Part shown: positions 1 to 10,509 of the stretch, piece after piece
Layout of the letters: each line of letters begins with the position of its first letter
Numbering within the stretch: position 1 is the stretch's first letter
NCBI RefSeq assembly: GCF_964019515.1
Contig: NZ_OZ026452.1
Span: forward strand, 558,001 to 622,000
Reading direction: 5' to 3'
Length of the DNA: 64,000 nucleotides
DNA from: Serratia symbiotica (Periphyllus acericola)
Lineage (GTDB): Bacteria > Pseudomonadota > Gammaproteobacteria > Enterobacterales > Enterobacteriaceae
Translations under genes and position numbers: made by a program
Notes under the pieces: model-generated
What the model saw: only the letters and a program-made list of their open reading frames with translations
Databases searched by the model: none
What the model was told of the DNA's origin: nothing

Positions 1-1
1 G

Positions 2-970
2 GTAATGGGCGTGGTGGAAGTGATGGAGTGTTTGCCACGCCTACTAAAGCTCCGCAAGGATTTGACCCGCCGCTTCAGCGACCTAAAGCCGGATGTGTTT
101 GTCGGTATCGATGCGCCGGACTTTAACATCACGCTGGAAGGCCGTCTTAAGCAGCGCGGCATTCGCACTATCCACTATGTCAGCCCATCGGTCTGGGCTT
201 GGCGTCAGAAGCGCGTTTTCAAAATTGGCAAAGCCACTGATTTGGTGCTGGCCATTCTCCCTTTCGAAAAAGCGTTTTATGACCTTTTCAACGTTCCGTG
301 CCGGTTTATCGGCCACACCATGGCGGATGCTATGCCACTACAGCCGGATCGACTGGCAGCACGTGTTGCGTTGGATATTGACCCACAGGTTAGTTGTCTG
401 GCGCTGTTGCCCGGCAGCCGCAGCGCAGAAGTCGAGATACTGAGTGCTGATTTCCTGAAAACCGCGCAACAGTTGCGTAGCCATTATCCAGATCTGGAAG
501 TGGTGGTGCCGTTGCTCAACGCCAAGCGGCGCGAGCAGTTCGAACGCATCAAGGCTGAGGTGGCTCCGGAGCTGACTGTACATCTGCTGAACGGGCAGGG
601 GCGCAAAGCGATGATAGCCAGCAACGCGGCGTTGTTGGCATCGGGCACTGCTGCGCTGGAGTGCATGCTGGCCAAGTGTCCGATGGTGGTGGGTTACCGC
701 ATGAAGTCGTTTACCTTTTGGCTGGCGCAACGGCTGGTGAAGACTCCTTATGTATCACTACCCAACCTGCTGGCGGGACGAGAAATTGTTACCGAGCTAC
801 TGCAAAATGATTGCGTGCCGGACAAGCTAGCAGCGGCGTTGATGCCGTTGCTGGAAGACAGCTCGCAGAGTGAAAAACTGAAGCAGGCCTTCCTGACCTT
901 GCACCAAAGCATCCGCTGTGGTGCCGATGAACAGGCCGCTCAGGCGGTGTTGGAAGGGGCGTTAGCATGA
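2..970 (+). CDS. lpxB: Lipid-A-disaccharide synthase LpxB (5' end outside window)
   Basis: LpxB joins UDP-2,3-diacylglucosamine to lipid X, giving the tetra-acylated disaccharide of lipid A at the inner face of the inner membrane. The reading frame is open from the window edge and lacks about 60 N-terminal residues (E. coli protein is 382 aa). Recognisable segments are [40 protein letters not shown] and the UDP-binding [24 protein letters not shown] codon in frame precedes the first ATG here and matches the E. coli sequence AVMGIVEV, so the true start lies upstream. The stop overlaps the rnhB start by 4 bp (ATGA), showing translational coupling in the lpx-rnhB-dnaE-accA operon. No lesion is seen. 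Confidence 0.97.
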   Translation, partial: VMGVVEVMECLPRLLKLRKDLTRRFSDLKPDVFVGIDAPDFNITLEGRLKQRGIRTIHYVSPSVWAWRQKRVFKIGKATDLVLAILPFEKAFYDLFNVPCRFIGHTMADAMPLQPDRLAARVALDIDPQVSCLALLPGSRSAEVEILSADFLKTAQQLRSHYPDLEVVVPLLNAKRREQFERIKAEVAPELTVHLLNGQGRKAMIASNAALLASGTAALECMLAKCPMVVGYRMKSFTFWLAQRLVKTPYVSLPNLLAGREIVTELLQNDCVPDKLAAALMPLLEDSSQSEKLKQAFLTLHQSIRCGADEQAAQAVLEGALA

Positions 971-1560
971 TTAAACCTTTTATCTATCCCGCTGCACTGC
1001 TGATTGCCGGTGTAGATGAGGTGGGTCGTGGCCCGCTGGTTGGTGCCGTGGTGACCGCCGCGGTGATCCTCGATCAAGCGCAGCCGATCGTCGGCTTGGC
1101 GGACTCGAAAAAGCTCAGTGAAAAGCGCCGCCTGGCACTGTATGAGGAAATTATCGCCAAGGCATTGTCCTGGAGCCAGGGGCGTGCTGAGCCGGAAGAG
1201 ATTGACAGGTTGAATATTCTGCACGCTACTATGCTGGCGATGCAGAGGGCGGTTGCTGGGTTGTCTATTGTACCGGATATGGTGCTGATCGACGGTAACC
1301 GCTGCCCAACGTTACCGATGCGCTCGCAGGCGGTGGTGAAGGGCGACAGCCGCGTGGCGGAAATCAGCGCGGCGTCGATTCTTGCTAAGGTCACACGCGA
1401 TCTGGAAATGATTGAGTTAGATCGTGTGTTCCCTGGCTACGGCTTCGCGCAGCACAAGGGCTACCCGACCGCCTTCCATATGGAGCAACTGGCTGTGCTG
1501 GGGGCGACCGAACACCACCGCCGCAGTTTTGCCCCGGTGAGAAGGGCGCTGGAGCTATAA
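967..1560 (+). CDS. rnhB: Ribonuclease HII
   Basis: RnhB cleaves RNA in RNA-DNA hybrids, including single ribonucleotides embedded in DNA. The 197-aa product has the usual length (E. coli 198). The metal-binding acidic residues are visible: DE in [12 protein letters not shown] (about residues 17-18), D in VLIDGNRCP (about 109) and D in [15 protein letters not shown] (about 127). The ATG overlaps the lpxB stop by 4 bp, which fixes the start. It is followed after 64 bp by dnaE, the standard enterobacterial order. The gene looks intact. Confidence 0.97.
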   Translation: MIKPFIYPAALLIAGVDEVGRGPLVGAVVTAAVILDQAQPIVGLADSKKLSEKRRLALYEEIIAKALSWSQGRAEPEEIDRLNILHATMLAMQRAVAGLSIVPDMVLIDGNRCPTLPMRSQAVVKGDSRVAEISAASILAKVTRDLEMIELDRVFPGYGFAQHKGYPTAFHMEQLAVLGATEHHRRSFAPVRRALEL

Positions 1561-1624
1561 GCTGCAATGCGTAAGCGTTAACCTTAGCTCGGTATGCCGA
1601 GCCACTTCATTCAGGTATCTGGAT

Positions 1625-4600
1625 ATGGCCGAACCCCATTTCATTCACTTGCGTGTTCACAGTGACTACTCGATGATTGATGGATTAGCAAAGATTGTGC
1701 CTTTGGTGAAGAGAGCTGCTGCCTTAGCCATGCCTGCTTTGGCAATCACCGACTTTACCAACTTGTGCGGTCTGGTGAAGTTCTACGGTAGTGCGCATGG
1801 CGCGGGGATTAAACCGATCATCGGCGCGGATCTCCATGTGCAAAGCGACGTGCTGGGCGATGAGTTGGCGCAGCTCACGGTATTGGCCACCAACAGCGCA
1901 GGCTACCAGAATTTGACACTGCTTATTTCCCGCACCTATCAGCGCGGCTATGGTTATGCTGGGCCGATTATCGATCGCGACTGGCTGATCGAACACCGTG
2001 AAGGGCTGCTGTTGCTGTCAGGCGCGCGGCACGGCGACGTCGGCAAATTTCTGCTGCGCGGCAACCAGCCGCAGGTTGAGCAGTGTCTGGATTTCTACCA
2101 GCAGTATTTCCCTGATTGTTACTACCTGGAACTGATCCGCACCGGCCGTCCAGACGAAGAAAACTATCTGCACGCTGCTGTGGCGTTAGCCACTGAGCGT
2201 GGTTTGCCGGTGGTGGCCACCAATGACGTGCGTTTTCTGGAAGAAGACGACTTCGATGCCCATGAAATTCGCGTAGCCATCCACGAAGGCTTTACGTTGG
2301 ATGATCCCAAGCGCCCGCGCAACTATAGCCCACAGCAATATATGCGCAGTGAAGACGACATGTGCGAACTGTTCGCCGATATCCCGGAAGCGCTGCTTAA
2401 CAGCGTCGAGATCGCCAAACGTTGTAACGTGACCATTCGCTTGGGTGAATACTTTCTGCCACAGTTCCCGACTGGCGACATGACCACAGAGGATTTTCTG
2501 GTGCTCAAGTCGAAGGAAGGGCTGGAAGAGCGCCTCACGTTCCTGTTCCCAGATCATGAAGTGCGCGCCCAGCGTCGCCAGGAATATGACGAGCGTCTGG
2601 ATGTTGAGTTGAAAGTGATCAGCCAGATGGGATTCCCTGGTTACTTTTTGATCGTCATGGAGTTCATCCAGTGGTCGAAGGACAACCACGTCCCGGTAGG
2701 GCCAGGACGTGGTTCTGGTGCTGGTTCACTGGTGGCCTACGCGCTGAAAATCACCGACCTTGATCCGCTGGAATTTGACCTACTGTTCGAACGTTTCCTC
2801 AACCCGGAACGCGTTTCGATGCCAGACTTTGACGTCGATTTCTGCATGGAAAAGCGCGATCTGGTGATCGATCATGTGTCGGAAATGTATGGCCGTGAAG
2901 CAGTATCGCAGATTATCACTTTTGGCACCATGGCGGCGAAAGCGGTGATCCGCGATGTGGGCCGCGTGCTGGGTTATCCGTATGGCTTCGTTGATCGCAT
3001 TGCCAAATTGGTGCCGCCTGATCCGGGCATGACGCTGGAGAAGGCGTTTGTCGCCGAACCGCAACTACCTGAAATTTATGAAGCCGATGAAGAAGTCAAA
3101 GCGCTGATCGACATGGCGCGCAAGCTGGAAGGGGTGACGCGCAACGCCGGCAAACACGCTGGCGGCGTGGTGATCGCACCGACCAAAATCACCGACTTTG
3201 CGCCGCTTTACTGCGATGCCGAAGGCCACCACCCGGTGACCCAGTTTGACAAAAACGACGTAGAATATGCCGGGCTGGTGAAGTTTGACTTCCTTGGCCT
3301 GCGTACTTTGAGCATTATCGACTGGGCGCTGGAGATGATCAACGCACGGCGTGCCAAAAGCGGTGAGCCGCCGATCGATATCGCTGCCATCCCGCTGAAT
3401 GATAAGAAAAGCTTTGACATGTTGCAGCGCTCGGAAACCACTGCGGTGTTCCAGCTTGAATCGCGCGGAATGAAAGACCTGATTAAACGCCTGAAACCCG
3501 ACTGTTTCGAAGACATGATCGCATTGGTGGCACTATTCCGCCCTGGTCCGCTGCAATCGGGTATGGTCGATAACTTCATTGACCGTAAACACGGGCGTGA
3601 AGAGATCTCCTACCCGGATATCCAGTGGCAGCATGAGTCGCTCAAGCCAGTGTTGGAACCGACCTACGGTATCATTCTGTATCAAGAACAAGTGATGCAG
3701 ATAGCTCAGGTACTGGCTGGTTATACACTGGGTGGCGCGGACATGCTGCGCCGTGCGATGGGTAAGAAGAACCCGGTCGAAATGGCCAAGCAGCGTGGTG
3801 GTTTTGAAGATGGTGCGAAATTACGTGGCATCGACGGTGAATTGTCGGTCAGGATTTTCGATCTGGTGGAAAAATTCGCCGGTTACGGTTTCAATAAATC
3901 TCACTCTGCCGCCTACGCATTGGTGTCTTACCAAACGCTATGGCTGAAAGCACACTATCCGGCCGCGTTTATGGCGGCAGTAATGACCGCAGATATGGAC
4001 AATACCGATAAGGTGGTGGGGCTGGTGGATGAATGTTGGCGCATGGGGCTGAAGATCCTGCCGCCGGACATCAACAGCGGGCAGTACCGTTTCCACGTCA
4101 ACAATGAGGGTGAAATCGTCTATGGCATTGGCGCGATTAAAGGTGTGGGTGAGGGGCCGATCGAAGCTATTATTGAAGCGCGTAACAGTGGCGGGCAGGG
4201 CTACTTTAAAGATTTGTTTGATCTTTGCGCACGTTCCGACATTAAGAAGCTGAACCGTCGCATTCTGGAAAAGTTGATCATGTCTGGGGCGTTCGATCGC
4301 TTGGGGCCGCACCGTGCTGCGCTGATGAACTCATTAGGCGATGCGTTGAAGGCAGCCGATCAGCATGCCAAAGCCGAAGCCATAGGCCAGGTAGACATGT
4401 TTGGTGTGCTGTCGGAAGCACCGGAGCAAGTGGAGCAATCCTACGCTAATGTGCCCCGCTGGCAGGAGCAGGTGGTGCTGGCCGGTGAGCGGGAGACGTT
4501 GGGGCTATACCTCACCGGCCACCCGATCACTCAGTATCTGAAGGAAATCGAACGCTATGCCGGTGGTCAGCGTTTGAAAGACATGCATCCGACGGATCGG

Positions 4601-5113
4601 GGCAAGATGACTACCGCTGTTGGTCTGGTGGTTGCCGCGCGAGTGATGGTCACCAAGCGCGGCAACCGCATCGGTATTTGTACGCTGGATGACCGCTCAG
4701 GCCGTCTGGAGGTAATGCTATTCACCGAGGCGCTAGAAAAATACCAGCATTTGCTGGAAAAAGACCGTATCCTGATCGCCACTGGGCAGGTTAGCTTTGA
4801 TGACTTTAGCGGCGGGCTTAAAATGATGGCTCGCGAGGTAATGGATATCAGTGAAGCTCGTGAAAAATACGCGCGTGGGCTTGCTGTCTCGCTGATGGAC
4901 AGGCAAATTAATGACCAGCTTTTGAACCGTCTCCGCCAGTCGTTGGAACCCCATCGTTCGGGGACGATCCCAGTGTACCTCTACTATCAGCGGGAAGATG
5001 CTCAGGCCAGGCTGCGTTTTGGCGCAACCTGGCGCGTGACGCCCACTGACCGCTTGTTGATAGATTTGCGGACTTTGGTAGGCAATGAGCAGGTGGAACT
5101 GGAATTTGACTAA
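1625..5113 (+). CDS. dnaE: DNA polymerase III alpha subunit
   Basis: This is the catalytic subunit of the replicative polymerase, acting at the fork with epsilon, theta and the beta clamp. The 1162-aa product aligns end to end with E. coli DnaE (1160 aa); the two extra residues fall near [14 protein letters not shown]. The order is an N-terminal PHP domain ([17 protein letters not shown] at residues 8-24), then the polymerase palm with PDFDVDF, whose catalytic aspartates fall at codons 401 and 403, then the third Asp in [11 protein letters not shown] (about 555). A helix-hairpin-helix and OB domain follow, and the C-terminus ends EQVELEFD. The start ATG follows a 64-bp spacer after rnhB. No lesion is seen, as expected for an essential gene. 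Confidence 0.98.
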   Translation: MAEPHFIHLRVHSDYSMIDGLAKIVPLVKRAAALAMPALAITDFTNLCGLVKFYGSAHGAGIKPIIGADLHVQSDVLGDELAQLTVLATNSAGYQNLTLLISRTYQRGYGYAGPIIDRDWLIEHREGLLLLSGARHGDVGKFLLRGNQPQVEQCLDFYQQYFPDCYYLELIRTGRPDEENYLHAAVALATERGLPVVATNDVRFLEEDDFDAHEIRVAIHEGFTLDDPKRPRNYSPQQYMRSEDDMCELFADIPEALLNSVEIAKRCNVTIRLGEYFLPQFPTGDMTTEDFLVLKSKEGLEERLTFLFPDHEVRAQRRQEYDERLDVELKVISQMGFPGYFLIVMEFIQWSKDNHVPVGPGRGSGAGSLVAYALKITDLDPLEFDLLFERFLNPERVSMPDFDVDFCMEKRDLVIDHVSEMYGREAVSQIITFGTMAAKAVIRDVGRVLGYPYGFVDRIAKLVPPDPGMTLEKAFVAEPQLPEIYEADEEVKALIDMARKLEGVTRNAGKHAGGVVIAPTKITDFAPLYCDAEGHHPVTQFDKNDVEYAGLVKFDFLGLRTLSIIDWALEMINARRAKSGEPPIDIAAIPLNDKKSFDMLQRSETTAVFQLESRGMKDLIKRLKPDCFEDMIALVALFRPGPLQSGMVDNFIDRKHGREEISYPDIQWQHESLKPVLEPTYGIILYQEQVMQIAQVLAGYTLGGADMLRRAMGKKNPVEMAKQRGGFEDGAKLRGIDGELSVRIFDLVEKFAGYGFNKSHSAAYALVSYQTLWLKAHYPAAFMAAVMTADMDNTDKVVGLVDECWRMGLKILPPDINSGQYRFHVNNEGEIVYGIGAIKGVGEGPIEAIIEARNSGGQGYFKDLFDLCARSDIKKLNRRILEKLIMSGAFDRLGPHRAALMNSLGDALKAADQHAKAEAIGQVDMFGVLSEAPEQVEQSYANVPRWQEQVVLAGERETLGLYLTGHPITQYLKEIERYAGGQRLKDMHPTDRGKMTTAVGLVVAARVMVTKRGNRIGICTLDDRSGRLEVMLFTEALEKYQHLLEKDRILIATGQVSFDDFSGGLKMMAREVMDISEAREKYARGLAVSLMDRQINDQLLNRLRQSLEPHRSGTIPVYLYYQREDAQARLRFGATWRVTPTDRLLIDLRTLVGNEQVELEFD

Positions 5114-5125
5114 AATAGGAATGTT

Positions 5126-6085
5126 ATGAGTCTGAATTTTCTTGATTTTGAACAGCCGATTGCAGAGCTGGAAGCGAAAATTGACTCGCTGACAGCCGTC
5201 AGCCGTCAAGACGAAAAATTAGATATTAATCTGGACGAAGAGGTTCAACGCCTGCGTGAAAAGAGCGTTGAACTGACGCGCAAGATTTTTGCCAATCTTG
5301 GTGCTTGGCAGATCGCCCTACTGGCACGCCACCCGCGCCGTCCTTATACCCTGGATTATATCAAACACATCTTTAGCGACTTCGAGGAGTTGGCAGGCGA
5401 CCGCGCCTATGCTGATGATAAAGCGATCGTTGGTGGCATTGCGCGCCTGGATGGACGCCCGGTGATGATTATTGGTCATCAGAAAGGTCGCGAAACCAAA
5501 GAGAAAATCCGCCGTAATTTCGGCATGTCGGCACCCGAAGGCTACCGTAAGGCGCTGCGTCTGATGGAAATGGCTTCCCGCTTCAAGCTGCCGATCATTA
5601 CCTTTATCGACACACCGGGTGCTTATCCGGGTGTGGGTGCGGAAGAGCGCGGACAGTCTGAAGCTATCGCGCGCAACCTGCGTGAGATGTCGCGTTTGAA
5701 TGTGCCGGTGATTTGTACGGTGATCGGTGAAGGCGGTTCCGGCGGCGCGCTGGCGATCGGTGTGGGCGATAAAGTGAATATGTTGCAATACAGCACCTAC
5801 TCGGTGATCTCGCCGGAAGGTTGCGCATCGATCCTGTGGAAGAGCGCCGACAAGGCACCATTGGCCGCAGAAGCAATGGGTATCACTGCAGCGCGTCTAA
5901 AAAAGCTGAAGCTAATCGACTCGGTGATCCCCGAACCGCTAGGTTCCGCTCACCGCGACGTGTCGGCGATGGCTGCTTCGCTGAAAGCGCAGTTTTTGGC
6001 TGACCTGAAAGATCTCGATGGTCTGAGCAACGAAGAACTGCTGAGCCGTCGCTACCAGCGCCTGATGAGTTACGGCTACTGCTGA
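5126..6085 (+). CDS. accA: Acetyl-CoA carboxylase carboxyltransferase subunit alpha
   Basis: AccA and AccD form the carboxyltransferase that moves the carboxyl group from biotin-BCCP to acetyl-CoA, making malonyl-CoA for fatty-acid synthesis. The product is 319 aa, the same length as in E. coli, starting [20 protein letters not shown]. The crotonase-like core shows [19 protein letters not shown] and [15 protein letters not shown], which form the CoA and oxyanion region. It starts 12 bp after dnaE, and the spacer carries a purine-rich AATAGGAATG before the ATG. In E. coli ldcC and gloA2 would follow; here neither is recognisable. Confidence 0.98.
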   Translation: MSLNFLDFEQPIAELEAKIDSLTAVSRQDEKLDINLDEEVQRLREKSVELTRKIFANLGAWQIALLARHPRRPYTLDYIKHIFSDFEELAGDRAYADDKAIVGGIARLDGRPVMIIGHQKGRETKEKIRRNFGMSAPEGYRKALRLMEMASRFKLPIITFIDTPGAYPGVGAEERGQSEAIARNLREMSRLNVPVICTVIGEGGSGGALAIGVGDKVNMLQYSTYSVISPEGCASILWKSADKAPLAAEAMGITAARLKKLKLIDSVIPEPLGSAHRDVSAMAASLKAQFLADLKDLDGLSNEELLSRRYQRLMSYGYC

Positions 6086-6179
6086 GTTTATTCTAGGGCG
6101 GCGTTTTGATAGGATGCGCTGTGCTAAGCTACCCTTGAGCTTGTTGCTGGTGGACGTGGTACATCTGCACAGGCACTTA

Positions 6180-6322
6180 GGGCCTATCCCATTAGGCTAT
6201 TTTATTTGCCATTTTGGCCCTGGGCAGTGCTCACAATGCTCACGTACTCCATGTAAACTCCGGCTATTCCGCGCTGTCCGTGTACAAACTGGCTGCAACA
6301 ATGTACGCTTAGGGGTAGGTGC
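6180..6322. repeat. MITE-like repeat, copy 1
   Basis: This 143-bp element begins GGGCCTATCCCATTAGGC and ends AGGGGTAGGTGC, so the ends form imperfect inverted repeats. It is flanked by TTA at 6177-6179 and TTA at 6323-6325, a 3-bp target duplication. The interior (TTTATTTGCCATTTTGG, then CGCGCTGTCCGTGTACAAAC) recurs at 11758-11886, 31972-32117 and 57005-57106, with a fragment at 30412-30476. It has no coding capacity. It sits between accA and tilS, where ldcC and gloA2 are missing. Confidence 0.85.
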
Positions 6323-6325
6323 TTA

Positions 6326-6576
6326 GCCAACAATGAACAGGGCAAAGCGTTCTGACATAGAAGGATGTTGGCACTATGTCAGGTGTGTCCTGCTTCCATC
6401 ATTGGCTAGGAATACACGGCTAGCCAGCATGTTTACGGTGATATTCTGGCTTCAGTGGGGAGTGAAGTATCGAACTGTTTTGACTTATCCACGTTGCCGG
6501 TTTGCATCAGCCAACCCAGGAGCCAACGGTTCTTAAGTACTGACGCTTTTGGGTATAGAAGTGATAAATCTTATCA
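6326..6576. other. Gene-free spacer before tilS
   Basis: This stretch lies between MITE copy 1 and tilS. I read all frames against LdcC and the YaeR/GloA2 glyoxalase-like protein, which occupy this place in E. coli, and recognise neither. It presumably holds the tilS promoter, but I cannot place one with confidence. Confidence 0.4.
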
Positions 6577-7905
6577 ATGGAAACCAATCAATTAGCGGCT
6601 CAGGTCGCGCACCAACTGGGTGAGCATCGGCAATTGCTGGTGACGTTCAGCGGCGGGCTGGATTCCACGGTGTTGTTGCACTTGCTGGCGCAGTTGCGCC
6701 AGCAGCATCCAGAATTTCAGCTACGAGCAGTGCATGTGCATCATGGCTTGAGTGCGTTTGCTGATACCTGGGCAGATCACTGTGGGCGGCAATGCGCAGC
6801 CTGGCGGGTGCCGCTGACGGTGCAACGGGTTCAAGTGGATGACCGTGCGGGTGGCATCGAAGCAGCAGCGCGCACAGCACGTTATGACGCCTTTAACGCA
6901 ACGCTGAAAGCCGATGAGATCCTGATTACCGCCCAGCATCTTGACGATCAAAGCGAAACCTTTCTGTTGGCGCTCAAACGCGGTAGCGGCCCAGCCGGGC
7001 TATCGGCGATGGCGGCGTGTGGCAGGCTGGCTAACCATGTGTTATTACGGCCACTGCTTGGCTGTTCTCGCCTGCGGCTCGAGGCTTATGCACAGCAGCA
7101 CCAGTTATCCTGGATATACGACGACAGCAATCAAAATCCGCGTTTTGACCGCAATTTTCTGCGGTTGCAAGTGCTGCCGCTACTGAACCAGCGCTGGTCT
7201 CACTTTACATCGGCGGTCGCCCGCAGCGCTAGCCTGTGTGCCGAACAAGAACAATTGTTGGACGAGCTGTTGGCTGACCAGTTGCGTACTTTATTGGCGG
7301 AAGACAACTCACTGGTGATCGAGGGTCTACTGGGATGTTCACCGGCATGTCGTTTTGCCCTGTTGCGCCGTTGGATTGCACGCCAAGATGTCACCCTGCC
7401 TTCGCGTGAGCAATTGCAGCACCTGTGGGATGAAGTAGCGCTCAGTCGTGTGGACGCTTCACCCCGGTTGCAACTGGGAACCTATCAAATTCGCCGCTTC
7501 CATGGTCGGTTATATTTACTGCCGCTGATGGCGAACCTACGCGATATTCGTCTAAATTGGTCACGAACCGCGCCATTGACGTTGCCCGATGGGTTAGGCC
7601 ACTTAATCAGTGGCAAAGGGAAAATGCATCTGCGCTCCCCACAGCCCGCAAAGCAGGTCAGCGTCCGTTTTAGCGCACAGGGTAGCGTCCGCATCGTCGG
7701 GCGCGCCCGTTCGCTACCGATTAAAAAGCTGTGGCAGGAGTTGGGTGTTCCCCCTTGGCTGCGTGAACGCATCCCCCTGATCTATTATGATGAGCAGCTT
7801 ATCGCTGCGCTGGGCGCATTTGTCTGCGAAGAGGGTAGGGTGCCAGAGAAGGAACAACCGTGGCGGCTGCATTGGGATAAGAATCATAACGTTAAGGCGC
7901 AATGA
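6577..7905 (+). CDS. tilS: tRNA(Ile)-lysidine synthetase
   Basis: TilS changes C34 of the CAU-anticodon tRNA-Ile to lysidine, making it read AUA and accept isoleucine; it is essential. The product is 442 aa (E. coli 432). The PP-loop motif SGGLDST lies at residues 25-31, followed by RAVHVHHGLS, EAAARTARYDAF and AQHLDDQSETFLLALKRGSGPAGL. The C-terminal TilS domain includes GRARSLPIKKLWQELGVPPWLRERIPL. The ATG follows ATAGAAGTGATAAATCTTATCA without a strong Shine-Dalgarno. The downstream gene rof runs convergently. The gene appears intact although its neighbours are decayed. Confidence 0.97.
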   Translation: METNQLAAQVAHQLGEHRQLLVTFSGGLDSTVLLHLLAQLRQQHPEFQLRAVHVHHGLSAFADTWADHCGRQCAAWRVPLTVQRVQVDDRAGGIEAAARTARYDAFNATLKADEILITAQHLDDQSETFLLALKRGSGPAGLSAMAACGRLANHVLLRPLLGCSRLRLEAYAQQHQLSWIYDDSNQNPRFDRNFLRLQVLPLLNQRWSHFTSAVARSASLCAEQEQLLDELLADQLRTLLAEDNSLVIEGLLGCSPACRFALLRRWIARQDVTLPSREQLQHLWDEVALSRVDASPRLQLGTYQIRRFHGRLYLLPLMANLRDIRLNWSRTAPLTLPDGLGHLISGKGKMHLRSPQPAKQVSVRFSAQGSVRIVGRARSLPIKKLWQELGVPPWLRERIPLIYYDEQLIAALGAFVCEEGRVPEKEQPWRLHWDKNHNVKAQ

Positions 7906-7927
7906 TGACATGAAGTTACTGTCGTTA

Positions 7928-8191
7928 TCAGTCGGAGAGGCTGACGACAACAGTACCGATTTTCGGGTGAGTGAAACTGAGGATGTGATCCAGACTTAAA
8001 CTGAAATCATTGCCAGCCTGATCGATAATCAGGTAATCGATACCCTTGGTAAATTTCAGTTTGTTGGCTTTGCCTTCGAGTTTTTCTCCGTCGCGTAACT
8101 CTAGCTTCAGAATGTAGTTATGCTGGCAGGTGAGTTCCAGGCTTTGATAGTCATCGCAATTGATGGATTGGTACTCATCATTCATCAACAT
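7928..8191 (-). CDS. rof: Rho-binding antiterminator Rof (YaeO)
   Basis: Rof binds transcription termination factor Rho near its primary RNA-binding site and inhibits Rho-dependent termination. The product is 87 aa (E. coli 84-86), beginning [20 protein letters not shown] and ending [14 protein letters not shown], both close to E. coli Rof. The fold is a small Sm-like beta barrel. The start ATG lies inside the last codons of the upstream gene yaeP, as in E. coli where yaeP and rof overlap. The Rof frame is intact while yaeP is frameshifted, so any translational coupling is broken. Confidence 0.93.
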   Translation of the reverse strand: MLMNDEYQSINCDDYQSLELTCQHNYILKLELRDGEKLEGKANKLKFTKGIDYLIIDQAGNDFSLSLDHILSFTHPKIGTVVVSLSD

Positions 8192-8372
8192 AGTCGCTCA
8201 CCAATAAGTTAGCGGTGGCAAAGGCCGCCTGTTCCCTAATGGAGGACGATAACGCGTTATTCGCAGCGACATCGTCCAATACCTTTAACACACATATGCG
8301 AGCATATCAGGCATGTAGCCGAGATTTCCATTGCCAATCTCGGCGTAAAACGGCGTACTAGCTCACAGTAAT
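8178..8372 (-). pseudogene. yaeP: Decayed yaeP (UPF0253 family)
   Basis: Read on the minus strand, this stretch gives YaeP in three frames: CELVRRF, then [18 protein letters not shown], then [18 protein letters not shown] and on to [11 protein letters not shown]. coli YaeP is 66 aa. One base appears missing after VRRF and two bases appear added before VLKV, and no ATG is found at the expected start. It ends at 8178, overlapping the rof start. The function of YaeP is not established. The call rests on my memory of the E. coli sequence. Confidence 0.75.
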
Positions 8373-8556
8373 GTTGTTGTACAGTTTCTTTCCCTTAAGA
8401 ACGTCTGTTTCACCGCAGGCTAATATAGCGATGAAGCGTAGGTTCGCAGAATTTTCCCCTATCTAGACGACTGTAGCACAGCCATTGTGGAGTTATTAGC
8501 CCCTACACGCTGACAGATCAAGTACACTGCTACCTGATAAAATGATGAGGTTCCAT

Positions 8557-9109
8557 ATAGCGCTGAAAGCAACCATTTATAAAGCAACAGTCAATATCGC
8601 TGATATGGATCGCCACTTCTACTACGATGCCGCGTTAACTTTGGCACAGCATCCTTCGGAAACACCACAGCGCATGATGTTGCGCCTGCTAGCTTGGATT
8701 TGTCACGCTGACGAACGGCTGGTGTTTACCAAGGGCCTGAGCGTTGAAGACGAACCAGATATTTGGCAGCGTAACGACCACAATGGGCTGTAAATGTGTA
8801 TCGAAATGAGCCTGCCGGATGAGAAACGCATCAAAAAAGCCTGCAACCAGTCACCACGAGTGTTGGTATTATGCCTATGGCGAGCGTGCCTGACACATTT
8901 GGTGGCGAAGCATGCAGGGCAAGCTGGCTCGCTATAAAAACTTGAGCGTGCGTTTTCTGGATGATGAGCAGTTGGCGCGGCTGACGGCGTTAGCTAACCG
9001 CAATCTGCAACTGCAAGCCTCGCTACAAGAGGCAACTATCTGGCTATCTGACGCCCAGAATAGTCTTGAAATCCAGTTTGCTGAGTGGCAACAGGCGCAG
9101 GGTTTATCC
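8557..9109 (+). pseudogene. yaeQ: Decayed yaeQ
   Basis: The frame opens as [17 protein letters not shown], the YaeQ N-terminus, but the expected start codon is ATA at 8557. An upstream ATG at 8542 would add five unusual residues. Translation reaches a stop at 8791-8793 after RNDHNGL, continues out of register as MSLPDEKRIKKACNQ, then shifts again to NLSVRFLDDEQLARLTALANR and IWLSDAQNSLEIQFAEWQQ. E. coli YaeQ is 181 aa with a PD-(D/E)XK-like fold and unclear function. At least one nonsense and one frameshift make it a pseudogene. It runs straight into arfB. Confidence 0.88.
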
Positions 9110-9514
9110 GTGCTGGAACTGTCAAGAAATGTCGCCATTCCAGATAATTAACTGGAGTTGACGGTGATCCGTGCGCAGGGCGTGGGTGGCCAACATATGA
9201 ACAAAACTTCAACGGCAATCCACTTGCGCTTTGACATCCGCGCCTCCAGCCTGCCAGAGCATTATAAGGAAAAGCTGCTAGCCTTTAATCATCATTTGAT
9301 AAGTGCTGCGGGCGTAGTGATTATTAAAGCGCAGGAATATCGCAGTCAGGAATTAAACCGCGATGCGGCGCTTGCCCGCTTGGCGGCGGTGATCCAGCAG
9401 GCGATGGTGGTGGAAAACACACGCAAAGCGACCAGGCCCAGCAGAAGGGCTAAATTACGTCGCTTGGAAGGTAAAGTGCGTAAAGGTGCCATCAAAGCGC
9501 TGCGTAGCAAGTAG
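9110..9514 (+). pseudogene. arfB: arfB (yaeJ) ribosome-rescue hydrolase with an early nonsense codon
   Basis: ArfB is a release-factor-like peptidyl-tRNA hydrolase that rescues stalled ribosomes. From GTG at 9110 the frame reads VLELSRNVAIPDN, then TAA, then [20 protein letters not shown]. The catalytic GGQ is present and the rest runs uninterrupted to the basic C-terminal tail ([19 protein letters not shown]) that enters the mRNA channel. The TAA replaces the Gly/Glu region of E. coli (AIPDGELEIT). Restart at TTG 9158 or GTG 9164 would give about 116-118 aa without the first beta strand, so I call it a probable pseudogene. The upstream yaeQ frame has lost its own stop and reads into it. Confidence 0.8.
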
Positions 9515-9532
9515 GAATATTAGGATAATCGC

Positions 9533-10509
9533 TTTGAAATCCTCCCGGCCTAAAGGACGGGGATTCCTACAGCGTTCAGACCGAAAGCTGACTCACCTGG
9601 GTGGGTTCCTGCTTTAACGGGCGGGGTCTGACTGCACTATCCCTCCATTGGCGTTCGTGGTGTATCCACATATCTGACACACAAATTTACTTTGCGACAG
9701 GCGGTTTTCTTTCGCTGTATGACCGCAGCATGCACCCCGCTGGCTGGTATATGCCGCAGATACTGCTAGTACCTGTGCTCTTCGCCAGAGCTGCTTGTAC
9801 TCAAGTTGACGACGCATTTCATACCATCCCTGACCAGTATCGAGCGGTTTAAGCCTGATCTAGCTCTGACGTTTCGCCCGTGCTGCTCTGCCGTGCCTGT
9901 TGCCGACTTTGACATGTTACTGACCTTCAAGTCTTCAATGACGATCATTGCGTGGTTTTTGCAGATTTCACTGGTGATTTTATGAAGGTAGTCGCGCCGA
10001 ATATTGGCAATGTGCGAGTGTAGATGCTGGATTTTTCGCTTATGTTTCTGCCAGTTGGCGCTGAATTTTACCTTTCTGCTTAACTGACGCTGAAGTATTG
10101 CCAGCTTGTGCTGGCTTGTTTTGAAGCTGTTGACGGGCGGGTATACCGTGCCATCTGAAAGCGTAGCGAGTTTGGTGACTCCGGCATCCACTCCGACCAT
10201 TGACGCTGAGTTATGAACGGGTTCAGTAACTTCGTATGCTGTCTGGATGCTGACGTACCATTTGCTGCATGACTGGCTGATGGTGACATTTTTCACTTCA
10301 CCTATAATTTCGCGGCTGTTGCGGTAGCGTATCCATCCCAACTTTGGCAACGATATACGACTATTGGCTTGATTGAGCTTCACACCTTGTGGGTAGCGCA
10401 ATGCACCATTCTGCACGCGTTTTTTTAAACGGGGGAATGCTGCACGCTTCTGGAAGAAATTATTGTAGCCGCGCTCTAAATCTTTCAGTGACTGCTGCAA
10501 CGTCTGCGA
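9533..10509 (-). mobile_element. IS200/IS605-family element, left part deleted
   Basis: The outer end at about 9533-9570 is the typical right end of IS605-type elements: on the minus strand it reads GGAATCCCCGTCCTTTAGG, CCGGGAGGATTTCAA. The body is a tnpB on the minus strand. The other end of the element, and the N-terminal part of tnpB, are cut off at 10509/10510 where IS903 copy A begins. No tnpA is present. The transposon end just beyond tnpB is where omega-RNA (reRNA) scaffolds are encoded in this family. Confidence 0.8.
9614..10509 (-). pseudogene. tnpB: TnpB RNA-guided nuclease, truncated and frameshifted
   Basis: TnpB proteins are RuvC-type nucleases guided by a transposon-encoded RNA and are ancestors of Cas12. 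Visible parts: VGVDAGVTKLATLSDG with the first RuvC Asp, RKIQHLHSHIANIRRDYLHK, and MIVIEDLKVSNMSKSA with the RuvC Glu. A frameshift near 9817 separates these from the C-terminal part MRRQLEYKQLWRRAQVLAV, ACCGH and FVCQICGY. In that part the first zinc Cys appears lost (SQRGACCGH where TSQTCPCCGH is usual). The NADVNGA-like motif holding the third RuvC Asp has become NANGGI. The N-terminus is missing at IS903 copy A. It is clearly inactive. Confidence 0.85.

Noticed and set aside
2186..2689. Long antisense frames inside dnaE (also in sdhA, sucA and accA)
   Set aside because: They are mirror frames of highly conserved coding sequence and have no start signals or homology of their own.
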